Assembly: GCA_900095095.1 (NCBI GenBank)
Contig: FMBT01000387.1
Span: forward strand, 1 to 64,000
Length of the DNA: 64,000 bases
DNA from: Fragilariopsis cylindrus CCMP1102
Lineage: Eukaryota; Bacillariophyta; Bacillariophyceae; Bacillariales; Bacillariaceae
Reading direction: 5' to 3'
The notes beneath the pieces are model-generated. The model was given only the letters and a program-made list of their open reading frames with translations. It searched no databases and was not told where the DNA came from. Positions within the stretch are counted from its first letter, which is position 1. Each line of letters starts with the position of its first letter. Made by a program: the position numbers and the translations under genes. Shown here piece by piece: positions 45,948-57,397 of the stretch.

Positions 45948-47024
45948 TTAAAACCATAAAAATCCATATTTACCAAATGGTTTCCCTAAAACGGTATATC
46001 CTGCATATGTTGCTGTTACAGCACCTAATCCTAATGCACCACCTAATGATGCAACACGTATTCCAGATGGACCATAATACGTAATACCTGTTAACATAGC
46101 AGCAATAGGTGGGGATGTAGAATCAATTCCTGTATATCGATCAAGTTCCAGCTGTGTGTTTTGTATGGTATAATATGAAAGTTTGGAATATGTAATTAAT
46201 TAATTATTAGTGAGTGAGTGAGTATAATAAAAAGCAACGATAATCGAATAAATACAAATACGTATTATTTATCGGCCGCAACAGGAAGACGACGACGATG
46301 ACGACTAGTGTGTTTTGGTTCTGCAATAACAAAAATAAGTACTCTATACTTAAGTATAATATAACATATCGATTGTCCTACACTTACAGTATCACCTAAT
46401 CCTTCATATAATGAATATAATACAGCGAATACACCTAATGTATTCCCCACACGACTACCGTACCGACCACTATGATTTAATACAGAATTTAATTTCACTT
46501 TAAATTTGGAACTTGGTGTTGAAACAATACCTCTTTGTAATCCATACAAACCTATATGGGATATTGTAAAAAAAGAGACAAGAAAAAGAAAGAGAAACGA
46601 TAACACAAGTAATGTATTAGCGTAGGTAGGATGTATATAGAAATACTAAATCGAATGAATCAATCATACTCATCATGAAAAAACGAGACAGTATCATAAA
46701 GAATAAAAAACGACTGACTGACTACTCTCGTCGACTCGAAGGAAAACTTATCGTAACAATGTTTCATGAATGAATGAATATAATTTTACTGTACTCACCC
46801 CCACCACCAATACCAACCAGATAACACAAACCAGCATTGGCAAACATTGTCACGACCACACCTCGACCCTTTTGATCAAAGTCTAAATAATCCGGTTGTT
46901 GTCCTTGTTGTGATCCAACACCTAATGCTGGTGCCACAGTGGTTAAGGAAATATTACGTGCACCAGAAAAATCTGGTAATGGTGCACCAGCATCTCCCTC
47001 AAATTCTCGACTACTATCACTCAT
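45948..47024 (-). CDS. TIM23: TIM23, channel subunit of the presequence translocase (three exons)
   Basis: Inner-membrane import channel. Exons: 47024-46799, 46551-46388, 46151-45948; introns start GTGAGT and GTAAGT and end ATAG and CACAG, with matching phases 1 and 0; the product is 197 aa. The N-terminal ~55 residues are an intermembrane-space domain (PDYLDFDQKGRG). The four-helix Tim17/22/23 core follows: VVVTMFANAGLCYLVGIGGG, LYGLQRGIVSTP, KLNSVLNHSGRYGSRVGNTL, GVFAVLYSLYEGLGD, then PIAAMLTGITYYGPSGIRVA and GGALGLGAVTATYAGYTVLG. RVGNTLGVFAVLYS is the family signature. The N-terminal hydrophilic extension separates TIM23 from TIM17 and TIM22. The exon structure was derived here, since no single frame spans the gene. 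Confidence 0.92.
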
Positions 47025-47704
<680 letters not shown>

Positions 47705-48523
47705 ATGCTAATGGAACAAAAAGTGAGGACGGCGAGAAGGAGGACAACGACTACAGCAACAACATCAGGAAGAAAAACGAAATCGGCATCGTCGTCGTCG
47801 TTTCGTCTGGCTATTATTGTCATTGCAGTTGTCGTTGCAGTTGCAGTTGTCGCTATTTCCACTACTAGTGGAAATACTGATACGATGTTACCATCATTCT
47901 TAGTATTATCATCATCATCACATACAGTAGTACGAGCCTTCCGACCACAACTACTTTCGTTGAATCACGGAGGAGGTCGTTTTGGTGGTACTATCAGCAA
48001 AGCTACTACTACAACAACAACAACAATTACTACTACTCCTCCTCTTCCATAATAACAAGTCGTTTGTTTGCTAGCGTGACGGGTACTATCTACACTGCTG
48101 TGATAGCGGGGAAGAACCAAAAATAATTCAAATCCAACAACGATAATAATAATATTGTTGTTGTTGTTACGTTATATACAAAGAAGGATGTACCTTTGTG
48201 ACAAGGTAAAGGATGTTTGAAGAATCAAATTTCACAGGATGATTATCCACATTCCTTAAAACAAATTGATATCACTGATACGAATCAAATTGATCATATG
48301 ATAGATATAAGTATGATATTCCTGTATTACATATCGGATATGAAAACAACAACAATCTTGATAATGATAATAATAATGAAAATTCTGACCACAATATGAT
48401 AGTGTTATTGGACGAAACATCGATTAGATGTTGAAGAAGCGAAAGTAGCATTAAAAGAGGCTATTATGGAAGGATCATTCCACCAAGACAAGGACGACCT
48501 AATGCTGCTGCAATGGAACGATG
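47705..48523 (+). CDS. Plastid-targeted glutaredoxin-like (DUF836-type) protein, frame-interrupted
   Basis: The start at 47705 leads into a basic segment, a strong signal anchor (FRLAIIVIAVVVAVAVVAI) and VVRAFRPQLL, a Phe-type plastid cleavage motif, then a Thr-rich linker. The thioredoxin-fold core is at ~48150-48330: VTLYTKKDVPLCDKV, KNQISQDDYPHSLKQIDITD and, in another frame, KYDIPVLHIGYENN, matching the DUF836/glutaredoxin pattern (xLYTKxGCxLC ... Dixxxxxxxxxyxx.iPVL). The first active-site Cys of the usual CxxC is replaced by Val, so the second would act alone. The tail is HRLDVEEAKVALKEAI and PRQGRPNAAAMER. About four frame changes are needed, one within the active-site codon. Function: thiol redox, substrate unknown. 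Confidence 0.62.
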
Positions 48524-48629
48524 ATGAAATTTTATTTAAGATTATCGAATTAGAAAAATACTAAATTTAATTCAAGTCTTTCCTGCAGTATTATTTTGTT
48601 TTTGCTCATCGCTGCTATTGTTCTCGCCG

Positions 48630-50503
48630 TCATCGTTTTCTTTTTTCTTCAAAAATAGCACGATTTTTATCCCAATTCTTTTTATCATGAAACCAATCCA
48701 TCCACGTATTGCTATAACAAATACATCGTTCAATTGTTTTGGATGTATTAGCTAAACCGAAATGTAATATACGACAATCAAATAATACCACATCCCCAAC
48801 CTCTAATCGTGGCCGTACTAAATATGGATAAAAAATAGAATTATTTGAATCTTGACCATAATGTTTGGCAGTAAATTCAAGACTATGACTCCCATGAATG
48901 AATGCCGTGCCACCCACTTGTTCATTGAAGTTTGTACAGGGTGCAAACATGTTAATATAATGTGCTGGTAAGTTCGCAATATTATGTTCAAATAAATGTG
49001 GTGTGTCGGCATGTAATGCTTGATCGGCGGCACCAGGTAGGCTAACAATCCCACCAACATCGGATGTACGTAAATTTTGATAACTTCCATCATTACCTGA
49101 TCCACCAAAATTAAATCTACCAATATTACCTAACCATAATTTTTTATCACTTTCATCACGTGGATTCATTGTTCGACGAATGATTTCTAATAGACTCGAA
49201 TTGCCTCGTAAAAATTCGACATCATCAGCATCAGCAGTATTTTGTCGTATACGATCCAATGCTGGTCCTTTTCGTAAATCTAATCGTAAATCTTCTCTCA
49301 TAGATAATTCCTGGTAGGATTGTGGTTCAAATTGTGATGAATGCGGATTGTATATATCAACATTATCACGATCTAATAAAATTTTCGATGCAGAATGGAC
49401 ACATTCTATTACAGCTTGACCCCAATCTTTACATTTATCGGTACTAAGTATTCGTGGAAGAATACAGTATCCATAATTATTCATATTTTGAACAGCCTTC
49501 TGAATCGAATGATCTGTTAATAACTGTAACCGGTCGTCGTCGTCGTCGTCATCCTTAGTAGCAATAACAGTAGAAGATAGCGAATTTATTTCATGTGACG
49601 ATAAAGTGACGGTAGCTAGTTTCAAACGTTCTTCTTCGTCAGGAACAGAATGAGAAGACGACAACCATGGACATGTCGAACTATGAACTCTAATACTCTT
49701 TTTACGTCGTGCTATCCATCGTATCGTTTTTTTGGTCGTGTTTTTACTGTTAACAATATCATCATCAACAACAACATTTACAGTACACAAGACTGATGTA
49801 ACTCCAGTATCATTTTCGAATAGTTCTTCCATGTCTTTGTTTCTACTCGTTGTGATTTGTTCGTCTTCCAATACTACTTCTCCTTTACTACTACTACTAC
49901 TACTACTAGCAGAAAATATTAGTGCACCTCCAGGACATAGAACAGATTCAATCAGGTCTTTTTTCCCAGATAGAATATGATCATCGACATGGTCATTACC
50001 ATTGCTCTTGTTACTAAGAGCGTGGTCTAAAATAATCACAGCATCTACCATTGTGATATTAGTAGAGGTCGTCGGTATTTTTTGTCGAATGACCTGTATT
50101 TCGCGTTGTTTTAAACACTTGGAAATTATACAGTTGTCGTCATCGTCTCATCGTCGTCGTCATTGTTGTCATCAGACGATTCTTCTTTTCCTTTTCTTAG
50201 TACCATGACGGATCGATCCGAAAGTCGAATTTGAGGATTATGTTTAACGAAAGTTTGAGACAGATGCATAGCAATAGCTGATGCTATTTTATTTTTTTCC
50301 TTCACCGATATAATACCGGATGATACTTTTGACCCTTTATGAGGACGATCATACAGCAGCTCATTTTTCTCCTCCTCGTTTTGTAGAAATTCGTTGACGT
50401 CGACGTCATCTTCATCTTCATCTTCATCTTCATCATCGTCATCTTCGTCACTACTACTCCCGAAGGCATCCCAACAATCATCATCATCTTCCTCGTCTGA
50501 CAT
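48630..50503 (-). CDS. Two-part protein: acidic/methyltransferase-like N terminus plus PhyH 2OG-oxygenase domain
   Basis: The C-terminal ~350 residues form a phytanoyl-CoA hydroxylase-like 2OG-Fe(II) oxygenase: YGYCILPRILSTDKCKDWGQ, LWLGNIGRFNFGG, iron ligands in QALHADTPHLFEH (HxD) and CRILHFGLAN (distal His), and GGTAFIHGSHS. The upstream part in the same gene is MVDAVIILDHALSN, DLIESVLCPGGALIFSAS and VTSVLCTVNVVV, resembling the end of a class I methyltransferase fold. From 50133 up to the ATG at 50503 a different frame gives an acidic leader (DEEDDDDCWDAFGS...) and ASAIAMHLSQTFVKHNPQIR. The frames join across a GAC/GAT repeat near 50130, so one indel is likely. The substrate is unknown; the two-domain arrangement is unusual. 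Confidence 0.78.
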
Positions 50504-50990
50504 GATGCCCAAAACAAAGGTCTACAAATACGAAAAAGTATAACCTCTAATTTATGTATTCAATATTCAATCATACAAGTACCCGCCGGGTTGCGCTTGA
50601 ATTTCGTTGGGATGATTGAAATGAACAATTATTTTATTTTAAAACAACAATAAATGATTTTTTCAGATTTTGAGGTGAGAAATCTTCGTCCGAATGCGCG
50701 CGGAGGGGGACAGACCTGATTGATTCAACTTTCCTTCAAAATTAGTTTACTATGATTATGACGGTCGTCGAAACATGCTAATGAGAAGGTAATATAACGG
50801 GAAAGTTGAAATCTATCTCTTCACCTGTAATTTTAACTGACCAAATTACTTTTTCTATACACATATGAGATGATGCATTTGTAAAATGGAAATGCTCTTC
50901 CCAATGACTATGCTAGACTTAGTATGTAAATAATTAACTACAATGTACTATCTCGACAATCATAGCTTTAATACTACAATTATTATGAAT
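50504..50990. other. Intergenic region
   Basis: AT-rich spacer between two same-strand genes, including a T-rich promoter-like part; no gene seen. Confidence 0.5.
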
Positions 50991-51902
50991 TTAAAAATCG
51001 GTCTTCGAATGACGTTCTTTCACAGCATCGGATCCAAAACCATTTACTCGTAATCCACGTTGGACAGCATCTCTTGCTTCGAGTGTTTCCATCCAACGTT
51101 GTACATTCTTATATTCCTCCATTTGTAAAAATTCAGTTGCTTTATAATGTACATCCAAACAACGTATCCATGGAAAGATTGCCATATCTGCAATAGTATA
51201 TTCATTGTCACAGATATATTCTTTATCCTGCAAATGTTGATTTAAAACATCCACGATACGTTTTGTTTCCATTGTAAAACGATCAATGGCATATTCAATT
51301 TTTACTGGAGCATAATTATAAAAGTGACCAAATCCACCACCTAAATAGGGTGCTGTACCCATTTGCCACATTAACCAATTCATACATTCCGTCTTCTTTC
51401 GTCTATCTGTTGGAATAAATTTTCCATACCGTTCTGCTAAGTACAATAAAATCGATCCGGATTCAAAAACACGAAAAGGTTCTTCCTGCTCTTGATGATT
51501 CGTTGATGGTTCCTCTTCTAATTTTTTCTCGTCGTCTACAGAGCCTGTACCACCAGAATAATCCAATAGGGCTGGGATTTTAGAATTAGGATTAATATCC
51601 ACAAATCCTGACCCGAATTGATCTTTTGCACCCATAATATCAATAAACCATGCATCGTATTCAATTCCTAATTCTTCTAACAAAATCGTTACTTTATTTC
51701 CATTGGGAGTACCAAGTGAATACAATTGTAGATCATGTTTTCCTTTCTGAAGTTTGGATTCAAATCTTTTACCGGCAGTTGGAAGATTCATTGAATTGAT
51801 TGTACCTCCCATTGATTGTGTCGGTGGCGACCATTGTTTTGGAACGACATAACTTTCTGGCAACGTCACAATTTCTTTTTCTTCTTTATTAGTAGACGAC
51901 AT
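50991..51902 (-). CDS. YghU-type (Nu-class) glutathione S-transferase
   Basis: 303-aa single-exon protein closely patterned on bacterial YghU/YfcG disulfide-bond oxidoreductases, which use two glutathiones to reduce disulfides. N-terminal lobe: LQLYSLGTPNGNKVTILLEEL, where TPNGxK holds the catalytic Thr/Asn, NPNSKIPALLD, and FESGSILLYLAERYGKF (Ser binding the glutathione gamma-Glu). C-terminal helical lobe: LMWQMGTAPYLGGGFGHFYN, APVKIEYAIDRFTMETKR, EYTIADMAIFPWIR and ALEARDAVQRGL-like ETLEARDAVQRGLRV. The ~60-residue extension before the domain matches YghU. A Glu-rich insert sits at ~125-145. Cytosolic by lack of a leader. The strong bacterial pattern and single exon suit ancient transfer. 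Confidence 0.92.
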   Translation of the reverse strand: MSSTNKEEKEIVTLPESYVVPKQWSPPTQSMGGTINSMNLPTAGKRFESKLQKGKHDLQLYSLGTPNGNKVTILLEELGIEYDAWFIDIMGAKDQFGSGFVDINPNSKIPALLDYSGGTGSVDDEKKLEEEPSTNHQEQEEPFRVFESGSILLYLAERYGKFIPTDRRKKTECMNWLMWQMGTAPYLGGGFGHFYNYAPVKIEYAIDRFTMETKRIVDVLNQHLQDKEYICDNEYTIADMAIFPWIRCLDVHYKATEFLQMEEYKNVQRWMETLEARDAVQRGLRVNGFGSDAVKERHSKTDF

Positions 51903-52470
51903 AGTACTGGCATATATGTGCTATTGCTGTTGTATTTTTTTTCTTTTTCTTTTCTTTCTTTTCTACCTAATCAAAACAGAATTTATGAGTTGATAGGTGA
52001 ACTACTGTACTGCTCTCTTCGTTCGCGCTGAAGCCATTCGTCGTTAATTTTATCCTCGCCGAGATGGAATGAATGTTTCATCCTCATCGGAGTGTTTTTA
52101 TTCGCCTCGCCGAGGCGAATGAATGTTTGTTTGCTTCAATCACACTTTTTTCGAGTCGAGTAATCGGTGAAATAAGTAAGAATACAAGAAGTGATCTATC
52201 GATATCGGCGAGATGCAACTCGAACACGATTGATTTATGATTTTGTGATTAACAAAGTTTCGTACTTCCTAGTCACGCGTACTAAGTATGTGACTTTCAG
52301 ATCAAAAATTGAGCGAAAACTATATTTTCTCTAACCCCCCCTCCACGACTCAAAACTCAAAACCACATAACTATCAACACATGATCATCAACACAAAAAA
52401 GATTTGATAAAATGACAAAATAACATGCCTACATTTTAACTTTTAACATTGGCTGTGAGGTACGTACCTG
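51903..52470. other. Regulatory-looking region with GC-rich palindrome
   Basis: Upstream of the GST gene. It contains the palindrome at 52100-52120, a related TCGCCGAGATGGAATGAATG copy near 52055, and a C-rich tract near 52340. No gene is seen. Confidence 0.45.
52100..52120. promoter_or_regulatory. 21-bp near-perfect palindrome
   Basis: Arms ATTCGCCTCG and CGAGGCGAAT around a single central C. It lies ~200 bases upstream of the GST ATG, and a half-site copy is close by. Confidence 0.5.
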
Positions 52471-52653
52471 CTAAGGCAAAACTTGAACAGTCGAATCAAA
52501 GCTTGGATCAAGACTTGGAACGAAACTCAGAAGTGAGCTTGGTGAAAGACTGGTCTCGAAGCTTGGTCTAGAACTAGGAGCAGTACTTGGGACAAAACTT
52601 GGACCACTTGGATCAGCACTCGGTGCTGCGCTCAGATCAGCACTAAGGGGCAT
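52471..52653 (-). repeat. PSxxPS-type low-complexity repeat fragment
   Basis: Frame of 60 codons: Ser/Pro-rich with the degenerate tetrapeptide unit (A/V/D)PSxxPS repeated about ten times (e.g. PSADPSGPSFVPSTAPSS). Diatom cell-surface and frustule-associated proteins commonly carry such repeats. No signal peptide or second domain is attached, so it is probably a fragment, and its own expression is doubtful. Confidence 0.4.
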
Positions 52654-52680
52654 CCGACTACTTTATCGAGAAAATAAGAC

Positions 52681-53823
52681 ATGGATCGTAGTAGTAGTAG
52701 TAGTGAAAAGGATCATTACCAGACAACAGACACAGGCGACGAGCACTCACCGGAATCTGCGGGACTTGCACGAGGACTTGTTCGATCAGCGGCTCGTCAA
52801 GGTGCGGGTAGAGTCGCAGTGGGAAGACTTCCACTGCCTAAAGCAGCAGCAGACGTTACACAAACATCGATTGGCGTTGCCGCTAAGACAACAAAGCATA
52901 CAGTAGCTACTGCAAGTAGATTCGCAAAGATAAAGAAAGTGGCAAAAGTATCTGACCGTGCCTCTACTGGATTCGATTTAGTGGACGCTGCTAGCACATC
53001 TGAGGATTCTCCATCATCAAAAAAGAGCATCCGAACATGGACGAGAGTATCAATTTTTTTTGGTAGTCTTACAAAGAATACAATCCTCGGTACTGCTGTA
53101 TTTGTTACATACGAAGATCTAATAGATCGATTTGAAGACGGCAATGATAATAATTCTATTGAAGAACAAGTGAATACAAGCTCGATTGATCCATATGAAA
53201 ATTCTTTGACAACAACAACGACTCTTCCACAACACTATGCTGCTGGATTTTGTGCTGGTTGTGTCCACGCATGTCTTGGACGTGCAATTGATGTCGTGTA
53301 TAGAATACAGATACAAATTTATCAACAATATTGGCACCAGGAGAAGTCAGCATCTTCTCTCGTATCATCAATAATGTATTCGTCGAATAATCCACCATTT
53401 TCTCGTTACTTACTCCATCATGTAGCATCACATACAGTCCTATTCGGATCATACGAAACATCAAAAAGAATAACGATGCTTGCATTCCCACCCCAGATAA
53501 ATAATGGCAGAATAAGCATCAACAATAACAACACAGCAATAGATGATGAAGATATCGTTACTGGTGGTAACGAGAACGATGATGACTATAGTTCTTATCT
53601 CGATGATCGATTTTTTATCGTTGCATTCGCGGGGGGGATCGCTGGTATCAGTCAACAAATAATAAGTGATTATACTGAACAATTAATGACACAATGCAGC
53701 CTAACAAGAAAGAATTGGCCATCAATAAACAAACCCAGTATAAAATCACTTCTATTGGCATCCATTCCTACCGCTATTGGGTTTGTTGCATTTGAGTATG
53801 GGAAAGAAGTGATATCACCTTGA
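52681..53823 (+). CDS. Divergent mitochondrial carrier-like protein
   Basis: 380-aa single-exon product. Residues 1-115 are Ser/Ala/Lys-rich (ARGLVRSAARQGAGRV...), compatible with mitochondrial targeting. Then hydrophobic segments occur in three similar modules: SIFFGSLTKNTILGTAVFVTYEDLI, HYAAGFCAGCVHACLGRAIDVVYRI plus HHVASHTVLFGSYETSKR, and FFIVAFAGGIAGISQQIISDYTEQLM plus LLLASIPTAIGFVAFEYGKE. This three-fold pattern with AGxxAG and GxYExxKR matches SLC25 carriers, but the signature PxDxxK is not found, so transport activity is unsure. Low-complexity insertions (Asn/Thr/Asp) separate modules. An alternative is a non-transporting carrier-like scaffold. Confidence 0.6.
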   Translation: MDRSSSSSEKDHYQTTDTGDEHSPESAGLARGLVRSAARQGAGRVAVGRLPLPKAAADVTQTSIGVAAKTTKHTVATASRFAKIKKVAKVSDRASTGFDLVDAASTSEDSPSSKKSIRTWTRVSIFFGSLTKNTILGTAVFVTYEDLIDRFEDGNDNNSIEEQVNTSSIDPYENSLTTTTTLPQHYAAGFCAGCVHACLGRAIDVVYRIQIQIYQQYWHQEKSASSLVSSIMYSSNNPPFSRYLLHHVASHTVLFGSYETSKRITMLAFPPQINNGRISINNNNTAIDDEDIVTGGNENDDDYSSYLDDRFFIVAFAGGIAGISQQIISDYTEQLMTQCSLTRKNWPSINKPSIKSLLLASIPTAIGFVAFEYGKEVISP

Positions 53824-53908
53824 TTTTTACTAGGACTATGTACTCTTTCCAGTGAGGGGGTAGGCTAAAAAATAAACAGACAGTTTCCTATTTATTTATT
53901 GATCTATT

Positions 53909-54604
53909 TTACTTTAATATTCCACGTGATTTTAAGAATGCTTGATTGTTTGGTGGTCGACCTAGGAATTTTGTTAAATGGTCAGTAATACTACCTGTTC
54001 CACCAGGTGCTAAAACACATTTACGATATTCCATACCAATTTTTGGATTCATGATATTGTTGTCGTTTTCAAATTTAGTTGCAAACATATCGGCACTTGT
54101 AACTTCTGCCCATAAATATCCATAGTAGGATGCAGAATATTGATTCATTAAATGACCAAATGTACGTAGCATGTTGTTCCCGGGTGGATTTTCAATCATT
54201 GTTATAGACGGACGTAATTCGTCGACTAAGGCTTGTATTTCTTCCACGTTTTTGGGTGGATTAGGACCATGAATACATAAATCTAATCGTGATAAATATA
54301 TTTGACGTAGACTAGAAAATGATACATGTACATACTTAGCGTTGATCATACTTTCAAGTGTTGCATTTGGTAGTGATTTTCCCGTTTGATAATGCTTAGA
54401 TAATCGTTCTAATATAGTTGGTTGCCAGACCCAATTTTCTAACATCTGACTGGGTGCCTCAACAAAATCACGTGGACATTTTGCTAATCGTGTTGAATTA
54501 CCGATACCCTTCGAACATAGTCCGTGCATCTTAGAAGAAGACAAAACGGTAAAATAAAACAAGGCAGAGCATCAATTAGTGTACTTAATCATCATCATTA
54601 TATG

Positions 54605-54635
<31 letters not shown>

Positions 54636-56571
54636 CGACATGCGAGAATAAAGTACTTACGATGTGACCGAATTCATGAAAGAAGGTGACTACATTACCA
54701 TGACGCAACAAACTTGGTTTATCATCTGTCGATGCGGGTAAATTACAAAGCATACAATCAACCGCACCTTGATTGACATTGTGCTTCACTAAATGAAAAA
54801 TAGCTGCATGTCCGTATTTGCCTATTTAATTTGTTATAAGAAGGAGAGTGGGACAGAAGCATAACCAAAAATATTGATGTCCAAAAAAGGTGAGTTAATA
54901 AATAACTATATGGAATGACGAAACACGATTCAGTTCGATTCGATTCAATGCGATACAATCCAAACGCCTCCTTTTGTTAATGCAGTACGTACCTGATCGG
55001 GGATGCAAATCTAGATAAAAATGTCCGATATGCTCCTTCGTGGACGTATCATTTACTTTAAAACAACGTACATCGGTATGCCAACTCCAATATGTTCCTT
55101 TTGATAATTCTTTAAAAGTTAATCCTAATAACTCTTGATATATTGATAATGTTGTTTCAACAACATGATCTAATGGAAAATATTCTTTAATTGATTCAGA
55201 ATCTACACCATATTTCGTTTTCAATAATAGATTAGTATAGAATGATGTATCCCATGCATTGAGTTTCACTGTATCGTCGTTGTTGTCAACATTATTCGTA
55301 CCAAGTTCTTTACAATGTGCTTTCTTTAATTCCAACAAAGCATTGTAATCATCTATACCTGCCAACTTGAGTTTATCTTCAATATCAATTAGAAATTTAT
55401 CAACCTCCTCATAACTTCCACTCATACGTTTTGTACAGATATATTCTGCCCAACTTGGATACCCTAATAACGTCGCAATCTTTTTACGTAATGTAATACC
55501 ACGTACCACCAATTCTAAATTATTCTTATATGCTATCGATGGACCTTCTCGTGCTTCAATGACTTTACGACGTGTTTCACTAACTTCACATGTTTGTCCG
55601 ATCGGGATAATATCAGGATACTTAAGAGTAATAGTACAATATTTTCCATTTTCCACATCTTCTTCATTTTCATCTTTTGATGATGATACTAGAAAACGTT
55701 CTTGAATATAATCATCAGTACAACCTTTTAGTTCCTCGGGTGAAAAAAATAATTTCGTTTCATCTGTACTTAAATTTTGTGAATATTCACTACATACTTT
55801 TGAATCCTGTTCCAGAAGTAATTGAAGTTGCTTCTGATTTTCAGATGATAAAGCTAATCCAGCACGTTGAAAATCTTCTAATACAGCCTTCACAAAATGT
55901 TTTTGATATTCATTGAGTTCTTCTTCTTGTTCATTGTCATCGTCGTCTACTGGTTGTACCTTCATTGACAATGCTTTGACACGTTCATAGACATCCACAC
56001 GCATTCTACCTTGTACACGTGATGACGCAAAATCTTTTCCAGCCTGACTCGCTGCTTCACGTATTGTTGGATCAGTGGAACAATGTTGTAAGAATTTACA
56101 GGCAGCAACTTGTGGATTTGTTTTATAATTTGGTGGTGTCATTAATTTTAATATTGTATTCTCAAAAGTAACTGACTCTAATGGTACAGCAGCAATCGAA
56201 TCTAAATTGTTTTTTGTATCTTTTACTATTTGTTGTGCCCCCGCTTTGATTTCATCTGGTGTCAAATACCAAACAATAGGTGGAACATCATCATCATCAT
56301 TGTCAGACATGTTGTCATCATCACCCTTCTTCTTATTCTTCGATGCTGATATTGCTGTTGCTGCTTTTGTAGCAAGTGCACGTTCCACATCACTTGGTGG
56401 ACATACTAAACAATAAAATGATTGACGAATGGCGGAAGACGACGACGACGACGTAGCATCGTCAGTCGTCGTCGTCAACAACTGCTGCTGCTTCGTTGTT
56501 GTTGTTGTCTCGCCAGAAATAACAGAAGCAGAATAAGCCTGAAAGCAACAAGGACAAAGAGGCTTTGGCAT
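53909..56571 (-). CDS. M3-family zinc metallopeptidase (oligopeptidase A/thimet type), three exons
   Basis: Hydrolyses short peptides. Exons: 56571-54993, 54821-54661, 54529-53909; introns GTACGT...TAG and GTAAGT...AAG, phases 1 and 0; 786 aa. The ATG at 56571 gives MPKPLCPCC, and with YCLVC at ~residue 55 this forms a possible CxxC...CxxC zinc ribbon not typical of M3 enzymes. The peptidase core: [40 protein letters not shown]-like [53 protein letters not shown], and the catalytic [15 protein letters not shown] (HExxH) in exon 2 and 3 junction. The third ligand Glu lies in [16 protein letters not shown] (E in FxExPS). The C terminus has [16 protein letters not shown] and [15 protein letters not shown]. 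No leader is apparent; cytosol is the simplest location. Confidence 0.92.
54608..54635. repeat. (AT)n microsatellite in an intron
   Basis: Pure AT dinucleotide run inside the second intron of the M3 peptidase gene. Confidence 0.85.
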
Positions 56572-57211
56572 GATCGATGATACGCAGCTTATACTGGTAG
56601 TCCTACAATAATAGAATGGTATCGTTGTGGCAGGCAAATAGGTTGGGCGAAAATATGTGTTGTTGTGCTGCCATCATATGTGTATTTGTTGACCGCGTGT
56701 TGTGTGTTGAAATGCATGCTGATGTTAAATACAGTAATGTGTACTTCTGTTTATTGTCAAAACACCAAACAAGACTCGAATGAATAGTGAGTGCCCTGGC
56801 TGTAATAAAGTAGCTTTTCGCTCTTGCCATATACGGTACACATTGTAGACCGAAGACTAAAGAAAAAGAAGAATCAATCGTTTTACAAGAACACTAACGT
56901 AAATAAGAAATAATAATAATAGTTCGTCGTCGACTTGCTGTAACACATCGTAAGAATATCACAATCATGGCATCCGAAGGACGTCAACTGGCTAACAGCA
57001 TCGCGATTAAAAGAATCATAACAAGTAGGAGGCTGGAGAAGATATAGGTAGACTGTAGGTAGACCACAATAAGAGAATCTTAACAAAAGAAGAAAACAAA
57101 GGTGCCGCGTTTTTTTGCTAGTACAATAATTAATTTGCGTTTTATCAGCATAAACAATTTTTTTCTTTCCCTCCCCTCGAGGAAAAGTGTGTTCCGATTG
57201 ATCACTACAGT
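56572..57211. other. Divergent promoter region
   Basis: 640 bases between the M3 peptidase and the small membrane protein. No coding sequence is seen; short AAG-rich tracts occur. Confidence 0.45.
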
Positions 57212-57397
57212 ATGCCACGTCCCTTAAATCGACGTAGTGGCGGTAGTAATGCTGCTGTCCGCAATTATCGTGGTGCTAATAACATGGACGATGGTCCCGC
57301 TAAATATATGGTATTTGTTGGATTGGCATTTGCTGTATTTATATTCTTTTGGATTTATAATATCCAAACAAGCAGTACGAAAAATACGATGTCTTAA
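57212..57397 (+). CDS. Small single-pass membrane protein
   Basis: 61-aa product, ATG at 57212. The first ~30 residues are basic and polar (MPRPLNRRSGGSNAAVRNYR), followed by one membrane helix (KYMVFVGLAFAVFIFFWIYN) and a short polar tail. The positive-inside rule puts the N terminus in the cytosol or matrix. No family is recognised. The compact frame, good hydrophobic segment and position between clean intergenic stretches argue that it is real. Confidence 0.55.
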   Translation: MPRPLNRRSGGSNAAVRNYRGANNMDDGPAKYMVFVGLAFAVFIFFWIYNIQTSSTKNTMS

